Assembly: GCA_000421065.1 (NCBI GenBank)
Contig: ATWD01000001.1
Span: forward strand, 1,604,001 to 1,668,000
Reading direction: 5' to 3'
Origin: Acidobacteriaceae bacterium TAA 166
GTDB taxonomy: Bacteria > Acidobacteriota > Terriglobia > Terriglobales > Acidobacteriaceae
Length of the DNA: 64,000 nucleotides
The notes below the pieces were generated by a model that was given only the letters and a program-made list of their open reading frames with translations, had not been told where the DNA came from and ran no database searches. Positions 42,372 to 51,880 of the stretch are shown piece by piece; within the stretch, counting starts at the first letter, position 1; every line of letters begins with the position of its first letter. Position numbers and translations under genes: made by a program.

Positions 42372-42956
42372 ATGACAGAGCAAAATCAGTCAGACTCTAT
42401 CAACATCACTGTTCAGAACCACTCTCTAGGCGACAAGCTGCAGCCGTTCTGGTCTGACGACTTCGATATGGACTTACTGAAGCTGTGGCCGGATCTCCCC
42501 GCAAGACTCGGCTCGACCGTGGCCGTGCCAGTCTGGACGGTAGGCCACGCGTCCAACGGCCGGTTGAACCATCCGACCGTCTGGAACACCCATGGAGCCT
42601 ACCTCTGGCTCGAGAAGCCCTCACTCCAGCGCGACAAAGACGGCTGGTTTCGCGTCCAGGGTTGCGTCTCCAATGCAGAAGAGGTCGAATGCACGTGGCT
42701 GGAATGGCTTCGCGACTGGTGGCCACACCACTACGGCTTCCTGCTCGAAGGTCAGTTCTTTGAGGCGGCCAACCCTGTGCACTTCGAGGCGATCATGGCC
42801 GATGTGCGCGGCTGGAGGCAGGATGGCAATGCCCAGATTGCGTATGCCATGTCCCTTGCCAGGATCATTGGCATGAACGGGCGGTTTGCGCGCCTCGTGG
42901 AGGCCCATCGCCTGGGCCGCACAGAGTACCCGTACTTCGCAAGAATTCCAGGCTGA
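42372..42956 (+). CDS. hypothetical protein
   Basis: This encodes 194 residues with LQPFWSDDFDMDLLKLWPDL and many aromatic residues (WLEWLRDWWPHHYGF), which suggests a compact binding fold. GAGGAAAG precedes the ATG. No family is recognised. Confidence 0.6.
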   Translation: MTEQNQSDSINITVQNHSLGDKLQPFWSDDFDMDLLKLWPDLPARLGSTVAVPVWTVGHASNGRLNHPTVWNTHGAYLWLEKPSLQRDKDGWFRVQGCVSNAEEVECTWLEWLRDWWPHHYGFLLEGQFFEAANPVHFEAIMADVRGWRQDGNAQIAYAMSLARIIGMNGRFARLVEAHRLGRTEYPYFARIPG

Positions 42957-43030
42957 GAACGATTTAGCTTGTCACACGTATCGCAACTGGCTTGCCTTGT
43001 CGAACGATGACTATGATTAAGGATGTTCCC

Positions 43031-43678
43031 ATGAACGCTGCTCCGTTTGATCCCTACCAAGAACTCGCAGAACTGCTGTTGTCATTTTTTCGCATGAATA
43101 GCGATGGCGCCCACGATCTGTCGCATCTCGAGCGCGTCTGGCGCAACGCGAGATTTATTCACGCCGAAGAAGGAGGAGACCTGGAGATGCTCGCTGCTGC
43201 GGTTTTGCTGCACGACTGTGTCCAGGTCCCTAAGGATTCGCCAATGCGTCCCAGGGCAGGAGCCCTGGCAGCCGACAAGGCGCGTTCGATTCTGGAGACG
43301 ATCGGCTGGCGCACTCCCCGCATCCGACTCGTCGCCGAAGCCATCGAAAGCCATAACTACTCCGCTGGACTGACTCCCCGGAGTCTCGAAGGCCGTATCT
43401 TGCAGGATGCTGATCGTCTGGATGCCATCGGCCTCACGGGTGTCGCGCGGTGCTTCTATACGGCCGGACGGATGGGATCCGCTCTCTACAACCGTGAGGA
43501 CCCGGCTGCTCAGAATCGTGCACTCGACGATCTCCACTTCGCGTTGGATCACTTTCCCAACAAGCTGCTGGGTCTCGCGACAAGATTCCAGACCAACACG
43601 GGAAGGCGGCTTGCACGCATCCGGGAGCGACGATTGCGGCAGTTCTACGACGGAATGCTTGCGGAGATCGGCTCGTAG
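43031..43678 (+). CDS. HD-domain phosphohydrolase
   Basis: The 215-residue protein is a metal-dependent phosphohydrolase. It has HDLSHLERVW (His32), LLHDC (His61-Asp62), a later SHNYSAG and LQDADRLDAIG, which together give the HD-family metal site. It resembles YedJ/YpgQ-type enzymes, some of which act on nucleotides. The ribosome site is weak (GGATG before CCC-ATG). It is convergent with the next, minus-strand gene. Confidence 0.8.
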   Translation: MNAAPFDPYQELAELLLSFFRMNSDGAHDLSHLERVWRNARFIHAEEGGDLEMLAAAVLLHDCVQVPKDSPMRPRAGALAADKARSILETIGWRTPRIRLVAEAIESHNYSAGLTPRSLEGRILQDADRLDAIGLTGVARCFYTAGRMGSALYNREDPAAQNRALDDLHFALDHFPNKLLGLATRFQTNTGRRLARIRERRLRQFYDGMLAEIGS

Positions 43679-43719
43679 CTGCAGAAGAACTGTACGGATT
43701 CGTCCGGATCCATGCTTCG

Positions 43720-43986
43720 TCAGGCTGCGCTCTTTCGCGCTTTCGCCCACCGAGCCTTTTGCGCCTTGGCGATCTTTGCTCTTGCCTCAGGGCTGAGCGT
43801 GCGCTTCTTTGCCACGCTTGCGTTGGGCGCGGTCAGGCTGGACAGGACTGAGGGCGACAACTCCAGCGAACTCTTTGAAGGCCGCCCCGGCCTCCTCTTC
43901 TGTGAGAGTCCGGCCAATATTGTTCTTGCCTTTTGAAGGCGCGCAATCTCCCCGTCGATTGCTGCGATGATGTCCAGCTGATTCAT
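43720..43986 (-). CDS. small basic GRP-hook protein, histone-like tail
   Basis: This encodes 88 residues with an N-terminal helix MNQLDIIAAIDGEIARLQKA, the AT-hook-like KRRPGRPSK, and a C-terminal LSPEARAKIAKAQKARWAKA. It is probably a DNA-binding regulator or nucleoid protein. GGAGGA just before the ATG on the minus strand selects this start. It is the only minus-strand gene between the left edge and the toxin locus. I associate this protein type with Acidobacteriia. Confidence 0.7.
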   Translation of the reverse strand: MNQLDIIAAIDGEIARLQKARTILAGLSQKRRPGRPSKSSLELSPSVLSSLTAPNASVAKKRTLSPEARAKIAKAQKARWAKARKSAA

Positions 43987-44071
43987 GGATCCTCCTCCCC
44001 GAGAATATCCCGCGAGTGAGCTTATGCACACCTCCTGAGGTGCGATCGATCCAAGCCAGAAAGGAAATGCC

Positions 44072-44539
44072 ATGAGCACCGTCGACAGTTCCGTCCGTTG
44101 CCCGCAGTGCGGGCGATGGGCATGTCAGACCTTCGACTGCAAAGTGAGTTCCTGGGATATCGGATGCAACCATTGCGGATACTCCCACTACATGGGTCCT
44201 ACCTATACGTCTGACGGGCAACTGAAGGAGAAGTGGATCGACGAAGTTCTGCCGGGTTATGGGGTCATCGCCATTCAAAGTCCGGGACCGCTTGCTGTCG
44301 TCACCATCCTGCGCTGCTCGTCGGAGCAGGAGTTTGTCAGGTGCCTCGCGCACTTCGACCAGATCAGGGAGCCTTATCTCTGGGCGCAGGTGACGAAATG
44401 GAACGCCGAGCGCCGTGAGAACGAGATTGTTCGCTCGTATCTCGAGGATGGCCACACCGCTCCGAATCTCTATCCCTGTGACGAGGAGGAGGCCTCCGAA
44501 GAGGATTTCAACAACAACGAGGAAGGAGATGCTCCATGA
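44072..44539 (+). CDS. zinc-ribbon protein with acidic tail
   Basis: The 155-residue protein begins with a zinc ribbon (C-x2-C in RCPQCGRW, then GCNHCGYSHY) and ends in a strongly acidic tail. It overlaps the next gene by 4 bases. The acidic tail and zinc ribbon suggest a protein-protein or DNA-mimic type role, but this is inference. Confidence 0.65.
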   Translation: MSTVDSSVRCPQCGRWACQTFDCKVSSWDIGCNHCGYSHYMGPTYTSDGQLKEKWIDEVLPGYGVIAIQSPGPLAVVTILRCSSEQEFVRCLAHFDQIREPYLWAQVTKWNAERRENEIVRSYLEDGHTAPNLYPCDEEEASEEDFNNNEEGDAP

Positions 44540-44910
44540 TCGCTGAGGCAAAGACTGTCCTCGACAAAATCAACGCTTTGAACAAGGCGTTGGACGAAGA
44601 GTCCAATGACGCCGAGATCGATGCGGCCCATGAACTCAAAGAGGCCTCGCTGGCGCTTGTGCGAAAGGCCGCTGAACACGATGTGGCACTGGCCGAACTC
44701 GTGGATGAGTTCGATCGGCAGAGCGATGAAGTCTGGAACGACAATGCAATTCAGTTCCCAAGACTTCTGGCCGAGATTCACGCGCTCATCACTCCGAAGT
44801 TTGCCGCCGAAGTCGCTGCATCGATGGATCTCCAGCCCGAAGAGGTCTACGAGCTACTGGAACGGGCGACCGATGTGTTCGAAGAGATGAAGCCCCCAAT
44901 CGAGAACTGA
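44536..44910 (+). CDS. acidic helical protein
   Basis: This encodes 124 almost entirely helical and acidic residues (INALNKALDEESNDAEIDA; SMDLQPEEVYELLERATDVF). It starts inside an ATGA overlap with the zinc-ribbon gene, so the two are coupled. The function is unknown. Confidence 0.6.
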   Translation: MIAEAKTVLDKINALNKALDEESNDAEIDAAHELKEASLALVRKAAEHDVALAELVDEFDRQSDEVWNDNAIQFPRLLAEIHALITPKFAAEVAASMDLQPEEVYELLERATDVFEEMKPPIEN

Positions 44911-44942
44911 ATCGAGAGCTCGCCCGGTGAAGGGAGGTTTCT

Positions 44943-45404
44943 ATGCCGTCATTCGAAGAGCATTGCAGAGACTGCGAGCGTCTCCTCGGTGATCGTTGCG
45001 AAGCCGTGAATCGCTGGATCGACGCCATGTTCAAGAGGTTCGGTCAGGATCACCGCTTCGTCCGCCACCACTGGAGAGGAATCGATCAAGCTGCCGCTTT
45101 GTTCGGCCAGTTGGGACGCAAGGCGGCAATTGTTCACATCCTGAAGGACTGCGGCTTTGTGCCGAAGGATCGGGACTGGAAAGAAGGAAGAGTCGATCGT
45201 TATGGCATGGATCAAAGCAAGGTCTTCAACGGCTATTGGGATCCCGCGACATTTGAGCGGACTGCGCGACAACTTCTGGATGAAGATGAGCGCCTCCATC
45301 CTCCGCACATTGATACGAACCCATTGGCACTTCAGACGAACGAAGAGAAGGTCCAAAAGGAGACCCATGAACAACCAGGAGATCGTTCTCGGCGTTTCGA
45401 TTGA
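44943..45404 (+). CDS. DUF6915-like small protein
   Basis: This encodes 153 residues. The pattern H...G...V-x-R-W-I-D, then HRFVRHHWRGIDQAAALFG and AAIVHILKDCG resembles the family of the 51881 gene. The histidines could bind a metal. GAAGGGAGG precedes the ATG. The 3' end overlaps the next gene. The family name is tentative. Confidence 0.55.
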   Translation: MPSFEEHCRDCERLLGDRCEAVNRWIDAMFKRFGQDHRFVRHHWRGIDQAAALFGQLGRKAAIVHILKDCGFVPKDRDWKEGRVDRYGMDQSKVFNGYWDPATFERTARQLLDEDERLHPPHIDTNPLALQTNEEKVQKETHEQPGDRSRRFD

Positions 45405-45792
45405 CCCCGAACACCGTAATGCAAAGTTCCAGCGCGGCACCCTCGAGGGTCTCGCAACCGGAATTCGCGATGCCCTCTGGGGCCAACCCTTCCTCTTCGA
45501 CGAGGCCGAACCGCTCTTTGTCTATGTGGGCGGAGAGCGTCGCAAGAGTGAGGAGCCTCCACTCGAAGTCAAGGGCCAACCCGATCAGTACCTGACAACG
45601 ATGAAATTGCCAGACTCGCTCCGGCAGAAGCTTGAGAAGGTAAGATCCAGCAATCTGCCAAGCAGGCGCTATGCCTATTGGTCCTGCGACTGCGCTGAAT
45701 ACTGCGATCAGACTCACGGCGAGGGACGACTCGAGTTCGAAGTGCGGCGCCCCACATTTCGCGAGGTTACGACGTCTCAAAAGATGAGATAG
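45367..45792 (+). CDS. paralogous family A member 1 (CDC-EYCDQ-H motif)
   Basis: This 141-residue protein is one of three paralogues (with 52285 and 52759). Shared blocks are a G-x-L-x-x-L-A-x-G-x-R-D-A-L-W start, VYVGGER, and a C-terminal [18 protein letters not shown]. The cysteine/histidine motif could bind a metal. GGAGA precedes the ATG. The function is unknown. Confidence 0.6.
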   Translation: MNNQEIVLGVSIDPEHRNAKFQRGTLEGLATGIRDALWGQPFLFDEAEPLFVYVGGERRKSEEPPLEVKGQPDQYLTTMKLPDSLRQKLEKVRSSNLPSRRYAYWSCDCAEYCDQTHGEGRLEFEVRRPTFREVTTSQKMR

Positions 45793-45976
45793 CACCGGCG
45801 TTCCCAACCAACCGGCTGCCATACTCGTCTCGCCGCAGCGCCTGTTCACTGTCCCATCTCCCTGCAAACAGAACGCCCGTCGCGCCAACAGAGCCATCCG
45901 ACGGCTCTCGCCGCAGTTCCGCGCGAAAACTTCCTTCCCCCAATACAATCCACATCCCGCCGCGAGGAGAGTCTTT

Positions 45977-46963
45977 ATGCCCTGGGTACGTCGAAACGAA
46001 CTCGAACAATTCCTTTTGGAACGTGAACTGCTGCCTCAAGCGCGGAATTGTCCGGACTGTGGAGTTGAACCTGGATTGCCACACCGTCCCGGTTGCGACA
46101 TCGAGCGATGCAGCGTCTGCGCCGGACAGCGTTGCACCTGCAGTTGTTCGCTCGCACCCGGCTCCCCTCAACACGATCCGGCATTTGCGCGCTGGACCGG
46201 ATTTCTGCCGGGAACGCTGGAGGCGATCGCCCTCGGACAGATCATCCAATACGTTCCTGATCCGGCGCATCCTGCTCCGGTCGACAATCTTGGACCGAGC
46301 GCATGGATTTCGGCGTCGTCACCCTTTCCCGACTTCGATCGATGGTTTCTGATCAAACCCCAGATCCTGGACAGCGGAAATGGATCGGCACCCAACTCAA
46401 CCGACGAGGCGAACGAACTCCATACGCTTGCTCATCGGATCGCGCTCGAAGACTGCACCTCGCTCCTTGAGGGAGAAGCTATCACGGTCTGGGAGGACGA
46501 CGTGGAATGGTGGGACATGGGCGACGAGCGCACCTTCCCCGAAGCACTCGATCCCGCACAACGATATCTCGAACTACGCGGGCTGCTGATTCGGCACTCC
46601 GCTCATGTGAACTGGATCCGCATCGCTGAGGAGCCGGAAGTCATGCCTCCGCGGACCATGCATCACCCCGATCTTGATGGGAAAACAACCTCCTCCGGCA
46701 CTGCCCCTGAACCCCTCTCGATCGCTGCGTTGCTCCATCTCGCCAACCGGTTCTACACCGATGGTTGGCTCGCCGAGTATTTCGATCCGGACACGGGCCA
46801 GCGTCGAGAGGGCTCCGGCGATACGCTTGCACAGTTCATTGTCGTTGAGCTGAGCGAAACATTCGAGCCCACGGCATCTCGCTGCGAACAACTCGAAGAA
46901 GCCCGCCGCGTCCTCAACCGGGCGGTCGATGATCTCAACCAGGTGATTCAGGGCCTCCAATAA
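45977..46963 (+). CDS. hypothetical protein with N-terminal zinc-knuckle region
   Basis: The 328-residue protein has many cysteines near the start ([20 protein letters not shown], then CSVC and CTCSC), probably one or two zinc sites. A larger acidic and aromatic domain follows. GAGGAGAG before the ATG supports the start. No known family; cargo gene of the accessory region. Confidence 0.6.
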   Translation: MPWVRRNELEQFLLERELLPQARNCPDCGVEPGLPHRPGCDIERCSVCAGQRCTCSCSLAPGSPQHDPAFARWTGFLPGTLEAIALGQIIQYVPDPAHPAPVDNLGPSAWISASSPFPDFDRWFLIKPQILDSGNGSAPNSTDEANELHTLAHRIALEDCTSLLEGEAITVWEDDVEWWDMGDERTFPEALDPAQRYLELRGLLIRHSAHVNWIRIAEEPEVMPPRTMHHPDLDGKTTSSGTAPEPLSIAALLHLANRFYTDGWLAEYFDPDTGQRREGSGDTLAQFIVVELSETFEPTASRCEQLEEARRVLNRAVDDLNQVIQGLQ

Positions 46964-47183
46964 TGCCCGGTTAAAGCCGCTCGGCTTCAACAGCAAATCG
47001 CCCGCCGCTTCGCCCACAGCCGATTCCGTGGACTACATCCGACCCATGAACGCATGGCCCGTCCTCGCGAGGGCATGTGGTCGTGCTATCCGCAGCGAGT
47101 TCGCGGGATCGTTGCATGCAAGACCTTTCCTGCACCTCGTATTTCCCAAATATTCCCTGACAAATCCCACGATGGAGGATCGC

Positions 47184-47651
47184 GTGAAGAGATTGCTGCT
47201 CGCTCATCATAACAACTGTCCGCGCTGTCCCGTTATCGGAGCGGAAGACATTCCGGGCGAGGAATACTTCGAAATCCTCTCGCTCCGCTTCAGTATTCGG
47301 GTTGCAAAGGAGATGGCGCGTCGCCTTGAGCCTGTTCGCATCGAACCCGATGCTGTCCGACGCTGGCTGCGCAACGTGCGCATCGATGAGCGTCACGTCG
47401 AACACGTTCCGACCGGTTCTGGCCATGGCGTCATGGTGACGCTCCCAAGTGGCTGCGGCCAGCCCTTGATCGATGGTAATCATCGCGCCGCCCGCTCCCT
47501 CCGGGATGGATCGGAGTTTCGCGCGGTCATCCTGAGCGAGCGACAAACGCTTGAGCTACTGCGGCGCAGTATGACTTCACAGATCGCTAACCATGTCTGG
47601 CGGCTGCTCGAGCAATCGAAACCTCACCCGCTCGATTCCTGGGACGACTGA
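47184..47651 (+). CDS. ParB/sulfiredoxin-like domain protein
   Basis: The part around PLIDGNHRAARSLRDGSEF, then AVILSERQTLELL, matches the ParB-like nuclease fold (D-G-N-H-R). GGAGG at 47174-47178 points to the GTG at 47184, giving 155 residues with an early C-x2-C (NCPRCPV); an ATG at 47172 overlaps the ribosome site. Such domains occur in plasmid and phage proteins as ATPases, nucleases or regulators. Confidence 0.55.
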   Translation: MKRLLLAHHNNCPRCPVIGAEDIPGEEYFEILSLRFSIRVAKEMARRLEPVRIEPDAVRRWLRNVRIDERHVEHVPTGSGHGVMVTLPSGCGQPLIDGNHRAARSLRDGSEFRAVILSERQTLELLRRSMTSQIANHVWRLLEQSKPHPLDSWDD

Positions 47652-47724
47652 CCATTCGCATCGGACAGACCCGTCTCTCTGCCGCGTCCCATGTCACCAC
47701 GCTATAGTTCGGAGATTTCATACG

Positions 47725-47961
47725 ATGCTCAAACTCAACGTCTCGCTTCGTATCAAGATGCGGCTGAAGGCAAAGTGTCCGAAGCATCCCGGCTATAACC
47801 CCGAGCAGGGGCCGGGAGCCATCCGCGGTGTCTGTAAGGACTGCCACGCTCTCTATGCGGTGACCGCCGCACGCGATGAACTGTACGCCGCTTTGCGCAC
47901 GTTCGAATCTCTCGCGGAACCTTACCAGGTCATCCGAAAACCACGTTCAGGCACCGCCTAG
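47725..47961 (+). CDS. small zinc-finger protein
   Basis: This encodes 78 residues with KCPKH and VCKDCHALY (C-x2-H/C-x2-C) and a helical tail. CGGAGA precedes the ATG. The function is unknown. Confidence 0.55.
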   Translation: MLKLNVSLRIKMRLKAKCPKHPGYNPEQGPGAIRGVCKDCHALYAVTAARDELYAALRTFESLAEPYQVIRKPRSGTA

Positions 47962-48005
47962 CCCGCGGGCCTTCTCTGCACACAAAACGAGCGAAAGGAC
48001 ACCCC

Positions 48006-48704
48006 ATGGTGATTACCATCCCTTATCTCTACACCACTGAAGTGATCCCACCTCGTTGCCGGAAGCCACGCAAGGTGGAACAATCCGCGACCCTTTCACT
48101 GAGGGTCCGGGAGGTGACAAGCCAGGAAGCCCCCATCGCCGTTGTTGAACATGACCGGAACTGGATCGAACCCGGACGGTGGGAGAAAGCGACGGCCATC
48201 TATCGTTGGTATCGGCGCAAACTGTATATTCGCGCGAGCTTTCAGAGATATGCTCACGCCCCGCGTGAGACGCAGACCGCATCTCAGTTCGCTGCCGATC
48301 CCTACCCGTTCCGCCTTGCAGAGCATGCCGCATCTCGCCGGCACTGCACGCGGGAAGAGAACATCCGGGACCTCCGTGACTGGGCACACTCGGTTCTCTT
48401 CATCGATGGCGACCGCTGGCACCAAACCGAAGAGCCCCGCTATGTTGTGATGACCTTTGGCCTCGGCAATAACCATGGCCTCGGCTGGGGCACCGAGCTA
48501 TCGACCTCCAATGGCTACAACCCAAACATCAGTCGATCCCGTTACTACCGAGCCGATGACTATGAGGCGGCACTGACCGAAGCGACGCGTGTCGCTGTCG
48601 CCCGCGGCGACACGAAGGCACTGCCAGTCGAACGAGTGCAGCAGCCGACGCGGTTTGAGATTCGTATTCCCGAGGCGATCCGGCTGCGGCCCCGTCGCCG
48701 GTAA
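48006..48704 (+). CDS. hypothetical protein
   Basis: This 232-residue soluble protein is rich in Arg, Tyr and Trp (IYRWYRRKLYIRASFQRYAH). GAAAGGA precedes the ATG. It lies upstream of the second MoxR module. No family is recognised. Confidence 0.6.
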   Translation: MVITIPYLYTTEVIPPRCRKPRKVEQSATLSLRVREVTSQEAPIAVVEHDRNWIEPGRWEKATAIYRWYRRKLYIRASFQRYAHAPRETQTASQFAADPYPFRLAEHAASRRHCTREENIRDLRDWAHSVLFIDGDRWHQTEEPRYVVMTFGLGNNHGLGWGTELSTSNGYNPNISRSRYYRADDYEAALTEATRVAVARGDTKALPVERVQQPTRFEIRIPEAIRLRPRRR

Positions 48705-48863
48705 CAGGTCCTTCCCCAGATCGCAACGCGCGTCCGCGCGCAACCGTCCTCCATCCACGCCATCCCCTTCGTCTCCTCCCGGTGAACGCGCAGGGCCATG
48801 CTTCCCGCGCGTTCGGAACGGGCCACCCCGTCCGCATTCAACCACCCTCAAAAGGATCTCCTC

Positions 48864-49934
48864 ATGTTGAACACACTGCCAAGCAGCCCCAGGGAAGTGA
48901 TTCGCTTCCTGCCCACCGCCTATGACCTCCGCCTTCCGGCCTTCCTTTGGGGCAAACCCGGAATCGGAAAGTCCGACCTGATTCGCCAGTTCACGCAGGA
49001 AAGCGAGATGGACCTGATCGACCTGCGCCTGACCACGCTCGAATCGTGCGATCTTCGTGGCCTCCCGCGCATCAACCATGAGACGGGACAGACCGAGTGG
49101 GTGCGCCCCGAGTTCCTGCCGGAGATCGATACTCCTGTCGCCATCTTCCTCGACGAGCTGACGGCCGCCGAACCGCGCATTCAGGCATCCGCTTATCAAC
49201 TGATTCTCGATCGCTGCATCGGCCGCCATCGACTGCCGGACCAGGCGTGGGTTGTCGGAGCCGGCAATGCTCCCGAAGACGGCGCTGTCAGCTACGGAAT
49301 GGGTACGGCGCTCGCCGATCGCTTTGTACACATCAAGGTCGTGACCAACCTGCAGGACTGGATGGACTGGGCCATCGACCATGCCATCGCCCCGGAGGTG
49401 ATCACGTTCCTCCGCGTACGTCCGGAGATGCTCGACAGCTCCGCCGGCCAAGAACAAACCGAACAGGTAGTGACGCCTTCGCCGCGCTCCTGGGCGCGCG
49501 TCTCGCGCGTCTTGCAGCAGACGAAGGATCAGCGCGTGCGTTCGATCGCGGTGAACGGACTCGTGGGAGAGGGAGTTGCTGTCGACTTCTTCCATACGCT
49601 CGAAGAGATCGGACAGCTGCCGGCGATTGACAAACTTTTGTCTCTTCCCGCCAGAGAGGCCGCGAAGAAGGTGCCGGCGACGATTCCCAGCCTCTACGGT
49701 CTCACCTATTCGTTGGTGAGCTATGTCAACGGCCTGCCCAGCTACGAACGCGCCATCGAGCTGTTGGAAGAGGTGAGCGCCATCTCCGATGCATTGCCGC
49801 GCCGGGAGATCCAATCGCTCGGCATGGAGCTGCTGCTGGGGCGAGCCCACAAGGAAAAGCTGATGCGCTCTCTGGCGCAGACCGAGACCTACCTGCGTGT
49901 CTATCGCGGTAAAGCCAAAGAGCTCGTCAACTAA
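48864..49934 (+). CDS. MoxR-family AAA+ ATPase, module 2
   Basis: The 356-residue AAA+ ATPase has Walker A WGKPGIGKSDL (residues 30-37 core), Walker B AIFLDELTAA (Asp97, Glu98), sensor VGAGNAPEDG and ALADRFVHI. It is clearly paralogous to the 34502 gene, including CDLRGLPRINHETGQTEW matching DLRGLPWIHQGQTQW. AAAGGA precedes the ATG, and the VWA gene starts 9 bases after the stop. Confidence 0.9.
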   Translation: MLNTLPSSPREVIRFLPTAYDLRLPAFLWGKPGIGKSDLIRQFTQESEMDLIDLRLTTLESCDLRGLPRINHETGQTEWVRPEFLPEIDTPVAIFLDELTAAEPRIQASAYQLILDRCIGRHRLPDQAWVVGAGNAPEDGAVSYGMGTALADRFVHIKVVTNLQDWMDWAIDHAIAPEVITFLRVRPEMLDSSAGQEQTEQVVTPSPRSWARVSRVLQQTKDQRVRSIAVNGLVGEGVAVDFFHTLEEIGQLPAIDKLLSLPAREAAKKVPATIPSLYGLTYSLVSYVNGLPSYERAIELLEEVSAISDALPRREIQSLGMELLLGRAHKEKLMRSLAQTETYLRVYRGKAKELVN

Positions 49935-49943
49935 GGAGGCTCC

Positions 49944-51140
49944 ATGACACCCCAGGAGACCGTTACCCTCAATCTGCGTCGCGCGGTCAGCAAAGATATC
50001 GGCCTGGCTGGGATCCTGCTGTATGTTCCGGCACTTGCCGTAGCCGATCCGGCCGCAGTGGCATGGACCGACGGCACGCGGATGTACTTCGCAGACAAGT
50101 ACTTCGATTACAAGCAGGAGCAACAGGTGGCAATCGCCATCCATGAAGCTCTGCATGTTGCCCTGCGCCATGTTCAGCGTGGCGACGCACTGGCTCTGCG
50201 CGAAGGCCCGGCGTTCAACCAGACGCGCTGGAATATCGCCTGCGACGCGGTCATCAACCAATCGATTCGCAGCTGCTACTGGTGCGCGCTGCCGGATACC
50301 GCCTGGTTCCCCGAGGACTGTCTCTCAAAGGAGCGCCTTGCGCAACGTTCGGCGCAGCTATGGACGGCGGAAGAGATCTACTCCGAACTCGAACACGCGC
50401 AACTGTCATGCGCAACATCTTCGACTTCGGGGTCGAAACCTCAGCCCACCGATCTCGCAGACTCTCAGAAGCGCAGCGGACGGTCGACGTCGGCCAACGC
50501 AGCAAGCATGGAACAGGGACTCTGGCGCGAACGGCTTGTACGAGCCCAGGCCGGGTCCGCACCCAGCTCCGTACTGCGGCGAATCGCTGCGGATGTCCCC
50601 AGACCTGAGGTCCGCTGGGATTCTGTACTGCGGAACTTCCTGACTGCCCGGCTGATGCCGCTGACAGAGAGTTCCTGGCACCGTCCCGGCCGTCGCACCC
50701 TTGCCCTCGGCCAAGAGGCCATATGGATCGAGCCCGGCGTGGACCGGCAGCGCGGGCTGCGCAGAGCGGGCGTGGTCATCGATACCTCCGGTTCCATCGA
50801 TGACACGCTGCTATCGCGGTTTCTGGCGGAGATCAACAGCCTCATGGTGAAGACCGGTTGTGAAGTCCTCCTGGTCGATTGCGATGCCGCAGTGCAGCAG
50901 ATCTCCGTTCATCGCAAACCCATACACGGGTATGCCGCGAAGGGGGGAGGCGGCACCGACTTCCGTCCTGCCATCGATGCGCTGAAGCGCATGCCGCTCG
51001 ACGTCGCTGTGTACTTCACCGACCTTCAGGGCACATTCCCCGAGAAGAAACCTCCATTCCCACTTTTGTGGTTAGCCACGCACGACCTGGCCGTGCCCTT
51101 CGGGCGCAAGGTCCTGCTACCCACCCGAGGAGCCTTATGA
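49944..51140 (+). CDS. HExxH metallopeptidase-like / VWA-like protein, module 2
   Basis: The 398-residue protein has an N-terminal HEALH (His67, Glu68, His71) followed by WNIACDAVINQ, a low-complexity linker, and a VWA-like domain with VVIDTSGSID (Asp280-x-Ser-x-Ser) and GGGGTDFRPAI plus VYFTDLQG. It is the partner of the MoxR at 48864 and a paralogue of 36447. AAGGAGG precedes the ATG. It overlaps the next gene by 4 bases. Confidence 0.85.
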   Translation: MTPQETVTLNLRRAVSKDIGLAGILLYVPALAVADPAAVAWTDGTRMYFADKYFDYKQEQQVAIAIHEALHVALRHVQRGDALALREGPAFNQTRWNIACDAVINQSIRSCYWCALPDTAWFPEDCLSKERLAQRSAQLWTAEEIYSELEHAQLSCATSSTSGSKPQPTDLADSQKRSGRSTSANAASMEQGLWRERLVRAQAGSAPSSVLRRIAADVPRPEVRWDSVLRNFLTARLMPLTESSWHRPGRRTLALGQEAIWIEPGVDRQRGLRRAGVVIDTSGSIDDTLLSRFLAEINSLMVKTGCEVLLVDCDAAVQQISVHRKPIHGYAAKGGGGTDFRPAIDALKRMPLDVAVYFTDLQGTFPEKKPPFPLLWLATHDLAVPFGRKVLLPTRGAL

Positions 51141-51877
51141 GCAGAGCCGCCGCCGCACGACGCGTCAAGACTTACACCACGACCATCAATTTTGGTGAGT
51201 ACGATAATCTCCCGTTTCAATTCACCTATCGGACGGATGGGACGGGCACCGCCAGGGACATGAACTATGAACAAGAGGTCTCGTTTACCTGGGAGCCCAC
51301 GATCCTTGAGGACCTGGACGAAGGTGAGATCGACGACACGCTTCAGGAGCATGCCCGTGAACTCTTCTGGGACGAGATTAACGAGCAGTTTGGCGATGAC
51401 CGCCTCCTTCAGGAAGAAGATTACGGGACCAGCGACCTTGTCTTCGAGAGCGGCAGCAACGAAGAGCTTGAGCGCGTCAGCCGCCTGATTGTCTATTCCT
51501 TTCCGGCGCTCTGGGATGACGGTCGGGACGACGTGGAGCTCACCATCCGTGCCAGAACCGAGACCGAAGGTGCCTTTCTGGATTCGGACTACGGGCTGAT
51601 GGACGACCCCGAGGTCGACGACGAGATCAAGACAGCGATCACTGGCCTCATCGATCTTGCTTTGGGGTGGAACGATCCCTATGGCTGGTCACTTGAGTAC
51701 AACGACGGAGCCTATGGTCGCGCGAGCGGATACGACGAATCGGCAAACACCGTAGATTACACCATCGCTCGGCCGAGCTTTCACGAGATGGCCGAAGCCA
51801 GAGAAGAGTTACTCCGCATCTTCGCGGAGCACGAGCTGGAAGAGGCGGCCAGACCGTTTCTTCCAGAAGGAGAGTGA
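51137..51877 (+). CDS. acidic hypothetical protein coupled to module 2
   Basis: This encodes 246 residues, strongly acidic (ILEDLDEGEIDDTLQEHARE; LMDDPEVDDEIKTAITGLID). It starts in an ATGA overlap with the VWA gene, so it is probably part of the same module. No motif is recognised; the charge could mimic DNA, which is inference. Confidence 0.6.
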   Translation: MSRAAAARRVKTYTTTINFGEYDNLPFQFTYRTDGTGTARDMNYEQEVSFTWEPTILEDLDEGEIDDTLQEHARELFWDEINEQFGDDRLLQEEDYGTSDLVFESGSNEELERVSRLIVYSFPALWDDGRDDVELTIRARTETEGAFLDSDYGLMDDPEVDDEIKTAITGLIDLALGWNDPYGWSLEYNDGAYGRASGYDESANTVDYTIARPSFHEMAEAREELLRIFAEHELEEAARPFLPEGE

Positions 51878-51880
51878 CCC

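Noticed and set aside
48498..50261. A 587-residue minus-strand open frame
   Set aside because: It lies opposite the MoxR and VWA genes of module 2, which have clear motifs. The long frame is a shadow caused by G+C-rich codon use.
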